Assembly: GCF_014762705.1 (NCBI RefSeq)
Contig: NZ_JABURL010000050.1
Span: forward strand, 1 to 64,000
Length of the DNA stretch: 64,000 nucleotides
DNA from: Cyclobacterium sp.
GTDB lineage: Bacteria; Bacteroidota; Bacteroidia; Cytophagales; Cyclobacteriaceae
Reading direction: 5' to 3'
Shown here piece by piece: positions 1 to 10,336 of the stretch (its first letter is position 1; every line of letters begins with the position of its first letter). The notes beneath the pieces were generated by a model that worked only from the letters and a program-made list of their open reading frames with translations, was not told where the DNA came from and made no database searches. The translations under genes and the position numbers were made by a program.

Positions 1-323
1 GAAAGGTTTTGCTATTTTTTACTTTTTGGTTTGGTATGAACTAAAAAAATTATTTCAAAGATAATAGGGTTGTTTGGGAAATAAATTATTCCTAATATTA
101 GCCTCAAAATCCCCCAAACTAACCAACCTAACGGGCTATTTAAGAATAGGAATGACTTGATAACGTATTTCAAAAGTTTGATTTCATAAACAAAATGAAG
201 CGAATTCTTAATTTGGTTGCTCCGGAATAATTCGGAAGGTACTGTTGATTTCCGACAGTGATGGTTAAAATTAAACATTGGAAAAAACTCCAAAATCCAA
301 TCCATTAAATTGTTGATTTACTT
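1..323. other. Intergenic region upstream of the SusC gene
   Basis: AT-rich leader of the SusC/SusD transcription unit. A minus-strand open frame covers most of it, but its composition looks like translated non-coding DNA and it has no recognisable domain. I could not find a convincing TTTG-N19-21-TAnnTTTG promoter. I see no tRNA or riboswitch here. The SusC promoter may lie here in a non-canonical form or upstream of the window. Confidence 0.5.
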
Positions 324-3300
324 ATGAAAAAAAGTTTACTAATTTTATTCCTGGCTCTATTTGCCTTTCAAGGCATGGCACAGGAAAGAACGGTTACGGG
401 CACCGTGACCGATGAAGACGCTGATTCTCCCTTACCGGGTGTCAGTATTTTGATTAAAGGGACCAATACAGGTACCATCACGGATATTGATGGGCAATAT
501 AGTATTAGTGTTCCCGATGCGCAATCAGTGCTGGTATTTTCTTATTTGGGATATGCCTCGCAGGAAAGGGTTGTTGGCAACAACAGTGAGATTAATATTA
601 CCCTTTCTTCCGAATTGGAGGCACTCTCTGAAGTAGTGGTTACTGCTTTTGGATTGGAAAGGGAGAAAAAAGCCCTTACCTACACTGTACAGGATGTGAG
701 CACAAGGGAGCTTTCTGAAGCCAGAGAGCTTAATGTGATGAACTCGCTTTCCGGTAAAGTGGCCGGTTTGTCCATTAACCGCTCAGGCAGTGGTGTTGGT
801 GGAGGCACTCGCGTAGTATTGAGAGGCAATCGTTCCATCAGTGGAGACAGCCAGCCTTTGTATATCGTGGATGGTGTACCTGCAAATGGAATCGAAAACC
901 TGAATCCCGATGATATAGAGAGCATCAACGTACTTAAGGGGCCAAATGCGGCCGCACTTTACGGAAGCAGGGCAAACAATGGTGCGATTGTGGTGAACAC
1001 TAAAAGAGGACGCGAAGGTGGTTTTCAGGTTAGTGTGAATACATCGTATATGTTTGATCAGCCCCTGATTCTGGCCAATTTTCAAAATGTATATGGTCAG
1101 GGAAGTAACGGCAACTATGCACCGGGATCGGAATTCTCCTGGGGTCCCAGAATGGATGGTTCTTCCGTAGCACATTGGTCTCCGGACCCTAACAGGCCGA
1201 ATGACACCTATTCATTTGCTCCACAACCTGACAACATCAATGATTTTTATCAGACCGGACACAATCTGGCGACCACCCTGGCCATCACCGGAGGGAATGA
1301 GAGAAATCAAACCTATTTCTCCTATACCTACACAGATGCTGCAGGTGTAGTACCAGGCAATGCTTTGGGCAGGCATAGTATCAACCTGAGGTTGACGAAT
1401 AAATTGTCAGAAAAGTTGACACTTGACTCTAAAGTCAATTATATCCGGCAGGACATAGATAACCAATTGGCTCAGGGAGAAAACTTCTCCAATCCCAACA
1501 GGCATATCATGCGCTTGCCCAGGAACATCACAACTGAGGATATTTCAGATTTTGAATTTATAAATCAGAATGGATTGCTTCGTCAGAATTATTTCAATCC
1601 GGGATCAAACGGTGGGGCCAATCCTTATTGGACCATCAACCGAAACCTGAGAAAGAACACTTCTGATAGGATTGTGGCCTTTACCTCCTTAAGCTACCAG
1701 CTGGCGGAAGGTCTGACCGTTCTGGGTAGGGCTGCTCTGGACCGCTCTTTTGGTAACAGTGAAGAGAAGTTGTACAACGACAGTTATATCATCGCCCAAA
1801 ATGGAAGGTATTCCATTGGCCAATCTGAAAACATGGAGATCAATACGGACTTCCTGATTAGCTATGAGAAGACCTTAAGCCAGGATTGGTATTTTAATAT
1901 CAATGCGGGAGGTAACAGCCGGATCAACAGGAACTCATCTTTGAATTCCAATACGGGTCAAAACATGGTTGTTCCTAATTTCTTTGCACTGACAAACACC
2001 CAACAGGTAGTATCAACTCATGGAGTGGGAGCACCAAAGGATGTAAATTCACTTTATTCCTTTGCCCAACTGGCTTGGAAAAATGCCATCTTCCTGGACA
2101 TTACTGCCAGAAATGACTGGTCTTCTACTTTACCCAAAGACAATTGGTCCTTCTTTTACCCCTCCGTAGGGTTGAACGCCGTGGTATCTGATCTGGTGCA
2201 ATTTCCAGAATGGTTCACTTTTGCCAAAGTAAGGGGATCTTTTGCAGAGGTAGGTAATGATACAAGCCCTTATCAGCTCCAGAGAACAGCTGCCTTTGCA
2301 GCGGGAGGATTGGGAGGATATCTTTCCTTGAGTACCACCCTTCCGAACGAAAATTTGCTTCCTGAAACGACGCAATCGATTGAATTGGGTGGTGATTTCC
2401 GCTTTCTGGACAATCGTCTAGGGGTTGACTTCACCTATTACAAAACCAATTCATTCAACCAACTATTTACAGTTGCATTGCCGGTAGGTTCCGGAGCCTC
2501 CAGTTTCTTCACCAATGGTGGCGATGTGCAGAATGAGGGAATAGAGGTTGTGCTCAATATCACTCCGATCCGAAAAGCTAATTTTAACTGGAATATCACG
2601 GCAAACTTTGCCCGAAATATATCCATGGTCAATGAGATCAATGACCAACGTCCAAGCATCGTTGTTGGTAGTGATTTCCTGAGACAATTCAGGGTTGAGG
2701 AAGGCAAAATGTTTGGAGAAGTTTATTCCAGGGGATATCTTAGAGATGACCAGGGAAGGGTAATCGTTGGAGATAATGGGGTCCCAAGAACCACTCCAGG
2801 ATTTACTGTTCGCGTAGCCAATTACAATCCTATCTGGCTGGGAGGTATCCAAAATTCATTCAACTACAAAAACTTTCGGGCTAATTTCACCATTGATTTC
2901 CGTCAGGGAGGTAGCATTGCTTCATTGACCAATGCGATCATTTATGCAGACGGAATGACGGAAGAGACCTTGCAGGGAAGAGATGGCGGTCTGGTTTTTG
3001 GAGAGAATTTCATGGCACATGAAACCGCCGTAAGGGAAACAGAAGATGGTACTTTTGTTCCCAATGATATCGAGACCACTGCAGAACTATTTTGGGTAAA
3101 TATGGGAGGTAGAAATGCGCCAATCGGCGAGGTATTCTCCTATTCTGCTACCAATGTGAGGCTAAGAGAGGCAGTGATTGGTTATACCATTCCTGCAGCT
3201 AAACTAGAAGGCCTGCCTTTAAATAGCGTCAGCATCAACTTTGTGGCCAGGAACTTGTTTTTCTTCCTGAATGAAGCGAAGAACATCGATCCTGATGTAA

Positions 3301-3392
3301 CGGTAGGAACTTCTGCTGCTGCTCAGGGATTTGATTCCTTCGGGCCTCCAACGGCAAGATCCTTTGGTTTCAATGTTAATTTAGGATTTTAA
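324..3392 (+). CDS. SusC/RagA-family TonB-linked outer membrane transporter
   Basis: TonB-dependent outer-membrane channel that, with a SusD lipoprotein, imports oligomeric nutrients into the periplasm. The 1022-aa protein starts with a Sec signal peptide ending at about residue 20 (MKKSLLILF...GMAQ). A carboxypeptidase-D regulatory-like domain follows at about 22-95 (TVTGTVTDE, GVSILIKGT, FSYLGYASQE). Next come the SusC signature and plug (SEVVVTAFG near 103, then LYIVDGVPA), a long beta-barrel, and a terminal Phe as in outer-membrane barrels. No N-terminal STN domain is present, so there is no obvious FecR/sigma signalling input. The SusD gene starts 10 bp downstream. The substrate cannot be read from the sequence. 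Confidence 0.95.
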   Translation: MKKSLLILFLALFAFQGMAQERTVTGTVTDEDADSPLPGVSILIKGTNTGTITDIDGQYSISVPDAQSVLVFSYLGYASQERVVGNNSEINITLSSELEALSEVVVTAFGLEREKKALTYTVQDVSTRELSEARELNVMNSLSGKVAGLSINRSGSGVGGGTRVVLRGNRSISGDSQPLYIVDGVPANGIENLNPDDIESINVLKGPNAAALYGSRANNGAIVVNTKRGREGGFQVSVNTSYMFDQPLILANFQNVYGQGSNGNYAPGSEFSWGPRMDGSSVAHWSPDPNRPNDTYSFAPQPDNINDFYQTGHNLATTLAITGGNERNQTYFSYTYTDAAGVVPGNALGRHSINLRLTNKLSEKLTLDSKVNYIRQDIDNQLAQGENFSNPNRHIMRLPRNITTEDISDFEFINQNGLLRQNYFNPGSNGGANPYWTINRNLRKNTSDRIVAFTSLSYQLAEGLTVLGRAALDRSFGNSEEKLYNDSYIIAQNGRYSIGQSENMEINTDFLISYEKTLSQDWYFNINAGGNSRINRNSSLNSNTGQNMVVPNFFALTNTQQVVSTHGVGAPKDVNSLYSFAQLAWKNAIFLDITARNDWSSTLPKDNWSFFYPSVGLNAVVSDLVQFPEWFTFAKVRGSFAEVGNDTSPYQLQRTAAFAAGGLGGYLSLSTTLPNENLLPETTQSIELGGDFRFLDNRLGVDFTYYKTNSFNQLFTVALPVGSGASSFFTNGGDVQNEGIEVVLNITPIRKANFNWNITANFARNISMVNEINDQRPSIVVGSDFLRQFRVEEGKMFGEVYSRGYLRDDQGRVIVGDNGVPRTTPGFTVRVANYNPIWLGGIQNSFNYKNFRANFTIDFRQGGSIASLTNAIIYADGMTEETLQGRDGGLVFGENFMAHETAVRETEDGTFVPNDIETTAELFWVNMGGRNAPIGEVFSYSATNVRLREAVIGYTIPAAKLEGLPLNSVSINFVARNLFFFLNEAKNIDPDVTVGTSAAAQGFDSFGPPTARSFGFNVNLGF

Positions 3393-3402
3393 AAAAATTA
3401 AA

Positions 3403-5025
3403 ATGATGAAGATATCTAAAATAGCGATGGGTTTATCCCTTGCAGGCCTTTCTTTAGGTGCTTGTACGGAAAACTTTGAAGAGTTGAATACCCAGCCCAA
3501 TGCCATTGTAGCATCCAATTTGGATATTGGTTTGTTGGGTCAGGCGTTTGCCAATGCCCAGGGCAGAGCCATGTACCTTGCCCCGGGAGGTAGCACAGCA
3601 GGCTTTCAGACCGCCCAAAGTTTGTTTGCTGATTTGTATGCCCAATACTTTGCGACCACCCAGGTAAACTTTGACTCTGACCGGCACATTCAGGTTGGAG
3701 GTTGGTCCAATGGCGCATGGAATTACTTCTATGGACAAGCAGCTCCTGTCATACAGTTTGTGGAGGAGTTTACTGAAGAGAACGAACTGCCCCTGGAAAA
3801 CGCTTTTATCAAAGTATGGAAGGTGAATGCCTATCATAGGATTTCCGACTACTGGGGACCAATCATTTATTCCTCATTCGGAAACGGCGAGACCACGGTA
3901 CCCTATGATTCCCAGGAGGAGGTTTACAGGGATCTGTTTACCGTATTGGATGAAGCAGTGGCTGTGTTGAAGCAAAACACCGGAGGATCTGCCTTTGTGG
4001 GTCATGACCAGATTTTCGGTGGCTCGGCGGACAAGTGGCTGACCTATGCCAATTCTCTGAGATTGCGGTTGGCCATGCGCGTCAAGTATATTGATCCTGC
4101 CCTTTCCAAATCAGAAGCTGAAAAAGCAGTGGCTGATGGAGTGATGGAGTCCAATGATGACAGTGCTTTTATCAACACCACCGTTCAGTCCAGAAATCCT
4201 TACTGGATCATCACCAACTGGGGTGAATTCCGTATGAGTGCTTTGATGGAAAGTGTAATGGTAGGCTATGATGATCCCCGTACCGGCGTTTATTTCAGCG
4301 AAACCGTAAATTACCAAACTACCGGTGAAGGCGAGCCTTATCAGGGCCTACGAAATGGCCTTTCTCGTGAAGATTTGGGTCAGACAGGTTGGAACGATGC
4401 ACATTCTGATATGGGCGTTATCTTTCTGAATGAAGGACGAGGAGGTAGTGCTTCCGGAGAACCCTGGAGAGTGCTAAGTGCTGCTGAGGTTCAGTTTTTA
4501 CTGGCTGAAGGTGCCCTTGAAGGTTGGGCAATGGGTGGTACCGCACAGGAATTTTATGAAAAGGGAATTGAATTGTCCATGTCTGAGCCCAGAATTGGTG
4601 CTGAGCCTGCAGCCATACAGGCTTATATCAATAGTGACAATACCCCTAAGCCGGTAACATTTCCCGGGAATCCGGAATGGAATTTGGGACCAAATTCAAA
4701 TGTGCCTGTGGCATTTTTGACTGGAGGTACCAAAGAGCAGCAACTGGAGCAAATTTGTACCCAAAAGTGGGTTGCTATTTATCCTGACGGCTGGGAAGCA
4801 TGGGCTGAACTGAGAAGGACCAATTATCCAACTCCTTATCCCAGGTTGAATTCTGACAATGAAGATGTTCCTGCCGATGAAGTAATGCCCAGGTTGATAT
4901 TTGTACAAGGGGAATACGACAACAACAATGAGGCAGTGACGGCAGCAGAACAGTTACCTGAGTTGACAAGCAGGGGAGGCAATTCCAACGGCACCAAGCT
5001 TTGGTGGGATGCCAAACCTGAATAG
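3403..5025 (+). CDS. SusD/RagB-family nutrient-binding lipoprotein (SusD-like_2 type)
   Basis: Surface lipoprotein that caps the SusC channel and binds its substrate. The 540-aa protein has a lipobox LGAC with Cys21, followed by the typical SusD N-terminal segment (FEELNTQPNAI). Helical TPR-like stretches include YHRISDYWGPIIYS and WLTYANSLRLRLAMRV. The region AEVQFLLAEGAL is the conserved C-terminal helix of this family, and the PDGWEAWAELRRT segment is typical of the SusD-like_2 branch. It is co-transcribed with the SusC gene (10 bp gap), and a strong terminator lies 20-55 bp after its stop. Confidence 0.93.
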   Translation: MMKISKIAMGLSLAGLSLGACTENFEELNTQPNAIVASNLDIGLLGQAFANAQGRAMYLAPGGSTAGFQTAQSLFADLYAQYFATTQVNFDSDRHIQVGGWSNGAWNYFYGQAAPVIQFVEEFTEENELPLENAFIKVWKVNAYHRISDYWGPIIYSSFGNGETTVPYDSQEEVYRDLFTVLDEAVAVLKQNTGGSAFVGHDQIFGGSADKWLTYANSLRLRLAMRVKYIDPALSKSEAEKAVADGVMESNDDSAFINTTVQSRNPYWIITNWGEFRMSALMESVMVGYDDPRTGVYFSETVNYQTTGEGEPYQGLRNGLSREDLGQTGWNDAHSDMGVIFLNEGRGGSASGEPWRVLSAAEVQFLLAEGALEGWAMGGTAQEFYEKGIELSMSEPRIGAEPAAIQAYINSDNTPKPVTFPGNPEWNLGPNSNVPVAFLTGGTKEQQLEQICTQKWVAIYPDGWEAWAELRRTNYPTPYPRLNSDNEDVPADEVMPRLIFVQGEYDNNNEAVTAAEQLPELTSRGGNSNGTKLWWDAKPE

Positions 5026-5045
5026 AATCTCATTTTATTTCTTTT

Positions 5046-5079
5046 AAAAAAAAGTGCCGTCAATAGCGGCACTTTTTTT
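5046..5079 (+). terminator. Rho-independent terminator after the SusC/SusD unit
   Basis: Stem GTGCCG (5054-5059) / CGGCAC (5067-5072) with a 7-nt loop, preceded by eight A and followed by seven T, so it could work in both directions. It separates the SusC/SusD pair from the next plus-strand gene. Confidence 0.85.
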
Positions 5080-5103
5080 AGTTTTATATCAAATTGCCAA
5101 GTC

Positions 5104-8100
5104 ATGATCTATCTATCCCGGTTTTCCTTATTTCTATTTCTTTTGTTGATTGGATTTTCATGCAAAAGGGAAAACCCGGATGCCTTGTTTTCAGAATTGT
5201 CCTCCGGTACCACTGGAGTGGAATTCAAAAACCTGGTCCGGGAATCGGATGAATTCAATGTACTGACCTATGGTTATTTTTATCAGGGAGGGGGCCTGGC
5301 AGTAGGAGACATCAATAATGACAGTTTGCCGGATATTTACTTTACGGGAAACATGATGGCCAGCAAATTGTACCTGAACAAAGGTAATTTTAGATTTGAG
5401 GACATTACTGAAAAAGCCGGCGTTGCGGCAGCAGGCTTGTGGAATACCGGAACCACCATGGCAGATGTCAATGGGGATGGATTATTGGATATTTATGTTT
5501 GCCGATCTGCCGCCAATGACCCCGATAACCGGAAAAATCTGCTATTCATCAATCAGGGAGACCTGACTTTTAAAGAAGCCGCGGCGGAATTTGGCCTGGA
5601 TGATCCTGGTTATTCTACCCAGGCTTCTTTTTTTGACTATGACAATGATGGAGATCTGGATATGTTTCTATTGAACCACTCCACCCAGGAATATGCAGGA
5701 TTCAGCAGAATTGATGGCTCTTATAAAAAGAGAACCGGAGCTTTTTTGGGGGATAAATTATACCGTAATGATCAGAACCGCTTCACGGATGTCACCAGGG
5801 AGAGCGGGATTATTGACAATGTTCTTGGATTTGGGCTTGCCGTTACGGTAAGTGATTTTAATGATGATGGCTGGTTGGATATTTATGTAAGCAATGATTA
5901 TAATGAAGAGGATTACCTGTATTTCAACCAACAGGATGGAACATTTGAAGAAGAAGTAAGAGAGCACATGGGACATGTTTCTCTTTTTTCCATGGGTGCC
6001 GATGCCGCCGACCTGAACAATGATTTGCTTCCAGATCTGCTTACTATGGACATGATGCCTGAATACAATTTTAACCAGAAATCAATACTTGGTCCTGAAA
6101 ATTATGACAAATACAGGGAACTTTTGAATAAGGGTTTTCATGCTCAATCCATGCGCAACATGTTCCAACTTAATAAGGGGGAGGGAGATTTTATTGAATT
6201 GGGCCATTACAGTGGTATTGCCCATTCTGATTGGAGTTGGGCAGTGCTGGCTGCTGATTTTGACAATGATGGTTGGAAAGATGTATTTATAAGTAATGGC
6301 TATGCCAGAAATTACCTGGACATGGATTTTTTGAATTATATGGTCAGCGAAAGGATCAAATCCAATCAGTCCGGCAAGGAGGAGGCACTGACCGAATTGA
6401 TTGACAAAATGCCACCTATTTATGTCAGAAATTACCTGTACCACAATCAGGGTGACCTTACCTTTAAAAATAAGGCCCAGGAGTGGGGGCTGGATAAGGA
6501 AACGGTTTCTAACGCATCCGCTTACGCAGATTTGGATGGGGATGGAGACCTGGACCTGATCGTTTGTCATACCAATGACCCGGTAAGTATTTACCGAAAC
6601 AATAGTGAAAGGCTTTTTGACCATGCCTACCTTAAAGTCAGACTTGATGGAATGGGCAACAACACATCCGGTATTGGAAGTAAGGTGGTGGTTCATGCCG
6701 GAGGGCAAAGTTTCCTACAGGAAATGATACCTGTCAGGGGTTATCAATCTTCTGTAGACCATGAATTGGTTTTTGGTTTAGGAAACCAGAATCGGGTCGA
6801 TAGTCTGGAAGTCTGGTGGCCAGGTGCTGGGTACCAGGTGCTTCGTGATCTTGAAGTTAACCAAACCATACTATTGGACCAGCGGGAAGCTGAAGCAAAA
6901 CCCTCTGACAGGCAGACAAATGAAAATTGGTTAGTTGAAGTTGATAATGCCCTGGGGCTGGATTTTATTCATCAGGAAAGTAATTTTCTGGATTTCACTC
7001 AAGACAGGCTGATGCCAAATACCATGGGCTCCATGGGTCCGAAAATGGCCATTGCAGATGTGGATGGAGACGGACTTCAGGATCTGTTTATTGGAGGGGG
7101 AAAAGATCAGGCAGGCAAACTTTTTTTTCAGAATAGGAAGGGGTATTTTTCAGAATCCAGACAAATTGCCTTACAAGAAGACAGCCTTGCTACCGATACG
7201 GATGCTGTTTGGCTGGATGCCAATGGAGATAGTTTCCCTGATCTGTATGTTGTCAGCGGCGGCATTGACTTTTCTGAATATCACTCTGCTTACCAGGACC
7301 GGTTGTACCTGAATGACGGGAAAGGAAATTTAATTCGATCTGAGGATGCGCTTCCGGAAATGTTATTCAGCGGAAGTGCTGTAACAGTGGCTGATATCAA
7401 TGAGGATGGTTTTCCTGATTTATTTGTAGGAGGAAGATATTTGCCGGGAAGATATCCGGAAGCTCCACGTAGTTATTTGTTGTTAAATGATGGTAAGGGG
7501 CATTACCAGGATGTGACGGCCCAATACAGCAATGAGTTGCTTGCTCCTGGTCTGGTTAGTGATGCCTGTTTTGCAGACACCGACGGGGATGGTAAAGCAG
7601 AATTGGTCCTGGTCGGAGAATGGATGGGGATTCAGGTTTACAAACTGGAAGGGGACCGTTTCGAACTTACCCAAAAGGACCTTTCCGAACGGACCAAAGG
7701 CTGGTGGCTGAGCCTGCATGTGAAGGATATGGATAGAGATGGGGATGTGGATATTCTGGCGGGGAATTACGGAAAGAATACGGTTTACCAGGCAAGTCAT
7801 GAACAACCCATGCAGGTAATTTACAAGGATTTTGACAACAATGGGCGAAACGATCCCATATTGACCTACTATAAGGCGGATACAAATGCTTTTGCATTCA
7901 GCAGGGATGAAATGATAGGACAATTGCCAATGATGAAAGGGAAATTCCCCGACTACCGCTCATTTGCCCAGGCTGATGTGAGTGAAATTTTGGAAGCCTT
8001 GGGTATGGTCGAAGCAGATACTTTGGCGGCCTATAGATTGAAATCCTTGTTTTTGGAAAATGACGGCGAGGGTAATTTTACCGAAAAGCTGCTGCCTGAA

Positions 8101-8409
8101 TCGATTCAATTTTCTCCCCTTTATGCCGTGGAAAAAGCCAGGGTTCCGGGCCAGGCCAATCCTGTATTATTTACAGGTGGAAACCTGAGCAAGACCAGGG
8201 TCAGCACGGGCAGATTGGATGCCAATCCTGGTTTTGTATATGCGATGGATGATTCTGAAACCTGGAGGCTATTGCCGCATATCAACAGCGGTCTGCATAT
8301 TCCCGGAGAAGTCAGGGATATAAAAGAAATTCAGGTGCAGGGAAAACAATATTATGTATTTGCACAAAATGATGGTAAAATAAGGGTCTTTACTCCCAAA
8401 AATGATTAA
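5104..8409 (+). CDS. FG-GAP/VCBS-repeat lipoprotein with ASPIC/UnbV domain
   Basis: Large (1101 aa) probable surface lipoprotein with lipobox GFSC (Cys20). It carries many FG-GAP/VCBS repeats with DxDxDGxxD-type calcium-binding loops (such as DVNGDGLLD, DYDNDGDLD, DFNDDGWLD, DLDGDGDLD, DVDGDGLQD), forming one or two beta-propellers. An ASPIC/UnbV domain lies at about 520-595 (GIGSKVVV, RGYQSSVDHELVFGLG, VDSLEVWWPG). Such proteins are commonly encoded beside SusC/SusD pairs in marine Bacteroidota, where they are thought to bind glycans or help surface assembly; the exact role is unknown. A terminator upstream suggests expression partly independent of the SusC/SusD genes. Confidence 0.9.
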   Translation: MIYLSRFSLFLFLLLIGFSCKRENPDALFSELSSGTTGVEFKNLVRESDEFNVLTYGYFYQGGGLAVGDINNDSLPDIYFTGNMMASKLYLNKGNFRFEDITEKAGVAAAGLWNTGTTMADVNGDGLLDIYVCRSAANDPDNRKNLLFINQGDLTFKEAAAEFGLDDPGYSTQASFFDYDNDGDLDMFLLNHSTQEYAGFSRIDGSYKKRTGAFLGDKLYRNDQNRFTDVTRESGIIDNVLGFGLAVTVSDFNDDGWLDIYVSNDYNEEDYLYFNQQDGTFEEEVREHMGHVSLFSMGADAADLNNDLLPDLLTMDMMPEYNFNQKSILGPENYDKYRELLNKGFHAQSMRNMFQLNKGEGDFIELGHYSGIAHSDWSWAVLAADFDNDGWKDVFISNGYARNYLDMDFLNYMVSERIKSNQSGKEEALTELIDKMPPIYVRNYLYHNQGDLTFKNKAQEWGLDKETVSNASAYADLDGDGDLDLIVCHTNDPVSIYRNNSERLFDHAYLKVRLDGMGNNTSGIGSKVVVHAGGQSFLQEMIPVRGYQSSVDHELVFGLGNQNRVDSLEVWWPGAGYQVLRDLEVNQTILLDQREAEAKPSDRQTNENWLVEVDNALGLDFIHQESNFLDFTQDRLMPNTMGSMGPKMAIADVDGDGLQDLFIGGGKDQAGKLFFQNRKGYFSESRQIALQEDSLATDTDAVWLDANGDSFPDLYVVSGGIDFSEYHSAYQDRLYLNDGKGNLIRSEDALPEMLFSGSAVTVADINEDGFPDLFVGGRYLPGRYPEAPRSYLLLNDGKGHYQDVTAQYSNELLAPGLVSDACFADTDGDGKAELVLVGEWMGIQVYKLEGDRFELTQKDLSERTKGWWLSLHVKDMDRDGDVDILAGNYGKNTVYQASHEQPMQVIYKDFDNNGRNDPILTYYKADTNAFAFSRDEMIGQLPMMKGKFPDYRSFAQADVSEILEALGMVEADTLAAYRLKSLFLENDGEGNFTEKLLPESIQFSPLYAVEKARVPGQANPVLFTGGNLSKTRVSTGRLDANPGFVYAMDDSETWRLLPHINSGLHIPGEVRDIKEIQVQGKQYYVFAQNDGKIRVFTPKND

Positions 8410-8437
8410 GTTTATATTCTAAGTATTTCAAATTAAT

Positions 8438-8472
8438 AAACTCTTCCAAAGTTTTAAACCTTGGAAGAGTTT
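8438..8472. terminator. Bidirectional terminator between convergent genes
   Basis: Perfect 12-bp inverted repeat AAACTCTTCCAA (8438-8449) / TTGGAAGAGTTT (8461-8472) with an 11-nt loop. It sits between the end of the VCBS gene (plus) and the end of the symporter gene (minus). Confidence 0.75.
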
Positions 8473-8475
8473 GGT

Positions 8476-9564
8476 TTATTCTTTTGGTGGTTTTCTGTGC
8501 CAATAGGAGGCCAGCACGGAACCTGTAATGTTCATTAAAGGTCCAAAAACAGCTGGGGCCAGGCCTACGGTGGCGATTTTACCCATTTCCTTGGCCAGGC
8601 CTGAGGCCAATCCCCCATTTTGCATGCCTACTTCCAGGGCCACGGTACGGGCATCTTTTTCGGAAAGTCCAAGCCATTTGCTGACCCAGAAACCCAGGTT
8701 ATAGCCCATGACATTATGGATGAAAACCAGGATGATCAACAAACCTCCGATATCCAGTAAACTGTCCCGGCCTGCAGCTGTAATGATGACGATAATGACG
8801 CCGATTCCGATCATAGACACCAAAGGCATGGCATCATCCAGCCACTTGGCTTTACCGCTTAAAAATCGATTGAATAACAATCCGGCCCCAATGGGGATAA
8901 TGACCATTTTGATAATGCTCCACATCATGTCCAGCACGTCTATTTCCACAAATTCTCCCGCCAGAAGTTTCATCAGAAGCGGTGTCATAAATGGAGCAAG
9001 CAGGGTAGAGATTGCGGTAATGGTAATGGAAAGTGCCAGGTTGGCTTTTGCCAGGTAGCTCATCACGTTTGAAGCCAGCCCACTTGGTGAACAGCCAATC
9101 AGTACCAATCCGGCAGCTATTTCTGCAGGGAAATTGCTCAGGCTGGCAAGGATAAAACCCAAAACGGGCATGATGGTAAACTGAGATAGCAAACCGATAA
9201 ATACTCCTCTGGGCATTTTGGCCACTCCGGCAAAGTCCTTTATGGACATGGAAGTACCCATCCCAAACATTATGATCTGAATCAGTGGAGTTATCAGATT
9301 GCTATAGGAATAGCCCTTGTATTCCACAAAATATTCCGGGTAGTACATGGCTGCTGTCACCCCGGCAAAAATCATGGTAGTGTAGGTAAAACCTTTAAGC
9401 TTTTGAAAACCACGGAAACCAATACCCAGGAATACAAAAAACAAGATAAGAATCGGACCAGCAGCAGCAATCATTCCTGAAATGATCATAATGAAAGCAA
9501 GGAGCAGGCACAATAGTCCTGCTCCAATGATGGTTTTGAAAAGTTTTTCTTTTTTCAAGGTCAA
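8476..9564 (-). CDS. Bile acid:sodium symporter (BASS) family transporter
   Basis: Inner-membrane sodium-coupled transporter of the BASS family, 362 aa, with about ten hydrophobic helices. Family features include the GCSPSGLASNVMSYLAKANLALSI region (crossover helix with the small-residue motif) and the C-terminal EVGMQNGGLASGLA segment, which matches the second crossover helix. It lies 44 bp downstream of an exported RidA-like gene on the same strand, so the two are probably co-transcribed. Substrates of bacterial BASS proteins include bile acids, pantoate and other organic anions; here an organic acid made by the neighbouring periplasmic enzymes is possible but unproven. Confidence 0.9.
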   Translation of the reverse strand: MTLKKEKLFKTIIGAGLLCLLLAFIMIISGMIAAAGPILILFFVFLGIGFRGFQKLKGFTYTTMIFAGVTAAMYYPEYFVEYKGYSYSNLITPLIQIIMFGMGTSMSIKDFAGVAKMPRGVFIGLLSQFTIMPVLGFILASLSNFPAEIAAGLVLIGCSPSGLASNVMSYLAKANLALSITITAISTLLAPFMTPLLMKLLAGEFVEIDVLDMMWSIIKMVIIPIGAGLLFNRFLSGKAKWLDDAMPLVSMIGIGVIIVIITAAGRDSLLDIGGLLIILVFIHNVMGYNLGFWVSKWLGLSEKDARTVALEVGMQNGGLASGLAKEMGKIATVGLAPAVFGPLMNITGSVLASYWHRKPPKE

Positions 9565-9608
9565 ATGGGTTTAAAGGGTCGGGATTTAAAAGCGGAATAA
9601 AATGGCGT

Positions 9609-10070
9609 TTATATATAGGCTATGCAGTCCATTTCCACCAGAGAATCACCTGGTACACCCCCATAGGTAGCTACAGTGGTACGAACGGGTGGTTTGCTTC
9701 CAAATCTTCCCCTAAATACCTCATTCATGCCCTTATAATCGCTTAAATCGTGCAGGTAAACATTAACTTTCAGTACTTTCTCCATGGAACTACCTGCCTT
9801 GACCAGCTCTTTCTCCAGCTCCTTGAGCACATGGTCGGTGTGGGCTTTGATGTCCCCTTCAAAATGAGCACCTTTTCCTGCAATGTATACGGTATTTCCC
9901 AACTTCGTTGCCCCGGAAAACAGAGGCACATCCTGCTCCTCCTGAATATTAAAAGCTTCCTTTTCAGGTGCCCCATCAGTACTGGCATGGGCTACCGATC
10001 CAACTCCCGCTATTCCTGCAAGGCTGGCAAATAATTTTTTGATGGTACTTCTTCTTTTCATCTTTTCCAT
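9609..10070 (-). CDS. Exported RidA-family protein with Tat-like signal
   Basis: RidA (YjgF/YER057c/UK114) proteins hydrolyse reactive enamine/imine intermediates released by PLP enzymes. This 153-aa protein has an N-terminal export signal with twin arginines (KRRSTIKK, then a hydrophobic stretch ending near AHA), which is unusual because RidA is normally cytosolic. The catalytic Arg is kept in PPVRTTV and the following conserved acidic residue in LVEMD. I chose the start at 10070 (alternative 10061) because the open frame further upstream would put about 31 non-signal-like residues before the twin-arginine motif. A second exported RidA lies at 19469-19999. It precedes the symporter gene in one unit. 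Confidence 0.82.
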   Translation of the reverse strand: MEKMKRRSTIKKLFASLAGIAGVGSVAHASTDGAPEKEAFNIQEEQDVPLFSGATKLGNTVYIAGKGAHFEGDIKAHTDHVLKELEKELVKAGSSMEKVLKVNVYLHDLSDYKGMNEVFRGRFGSKPPVRTTVATYGGVPGDSLVEMDCIAYI

Positions 10071-10336
10071 TATTGTAGGTGTCGATTTATGGTAAGCATT
10101 AAAACCATTGAATATATGGGAATAAATTTTTTTCTCCAAATACTTCCGGTACAATGCCCCCAAGTCTTGTCCAAACGGAGAATCTATAGCTTGGAATTTA
10201 TGGTCTGACTCGGACCAATGAAATTTTTGGATATCAAAAAATTTTTAATTCTTATTTTTGTGTAAATTCACTCTATGCCAGAAGGCGTATTGCTGCTATT
10301 TTTGGTTAAATTTGATATGATGAATTTTGTTTATTA

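Noticed and set aside
12-305. Minus-strand open frame of 97 codons upstream of the SusC gene
   Set aside because: AT-rich composition, no domain, no promoter or terminator; it reads like translated intergenic DNA.
6082-6708. Antisense open frame of 208 codons inside the VCBS lipoprotein gene
   Set aside because: Reverse reading of repeated Asp-rich calcium loops; no independent support.
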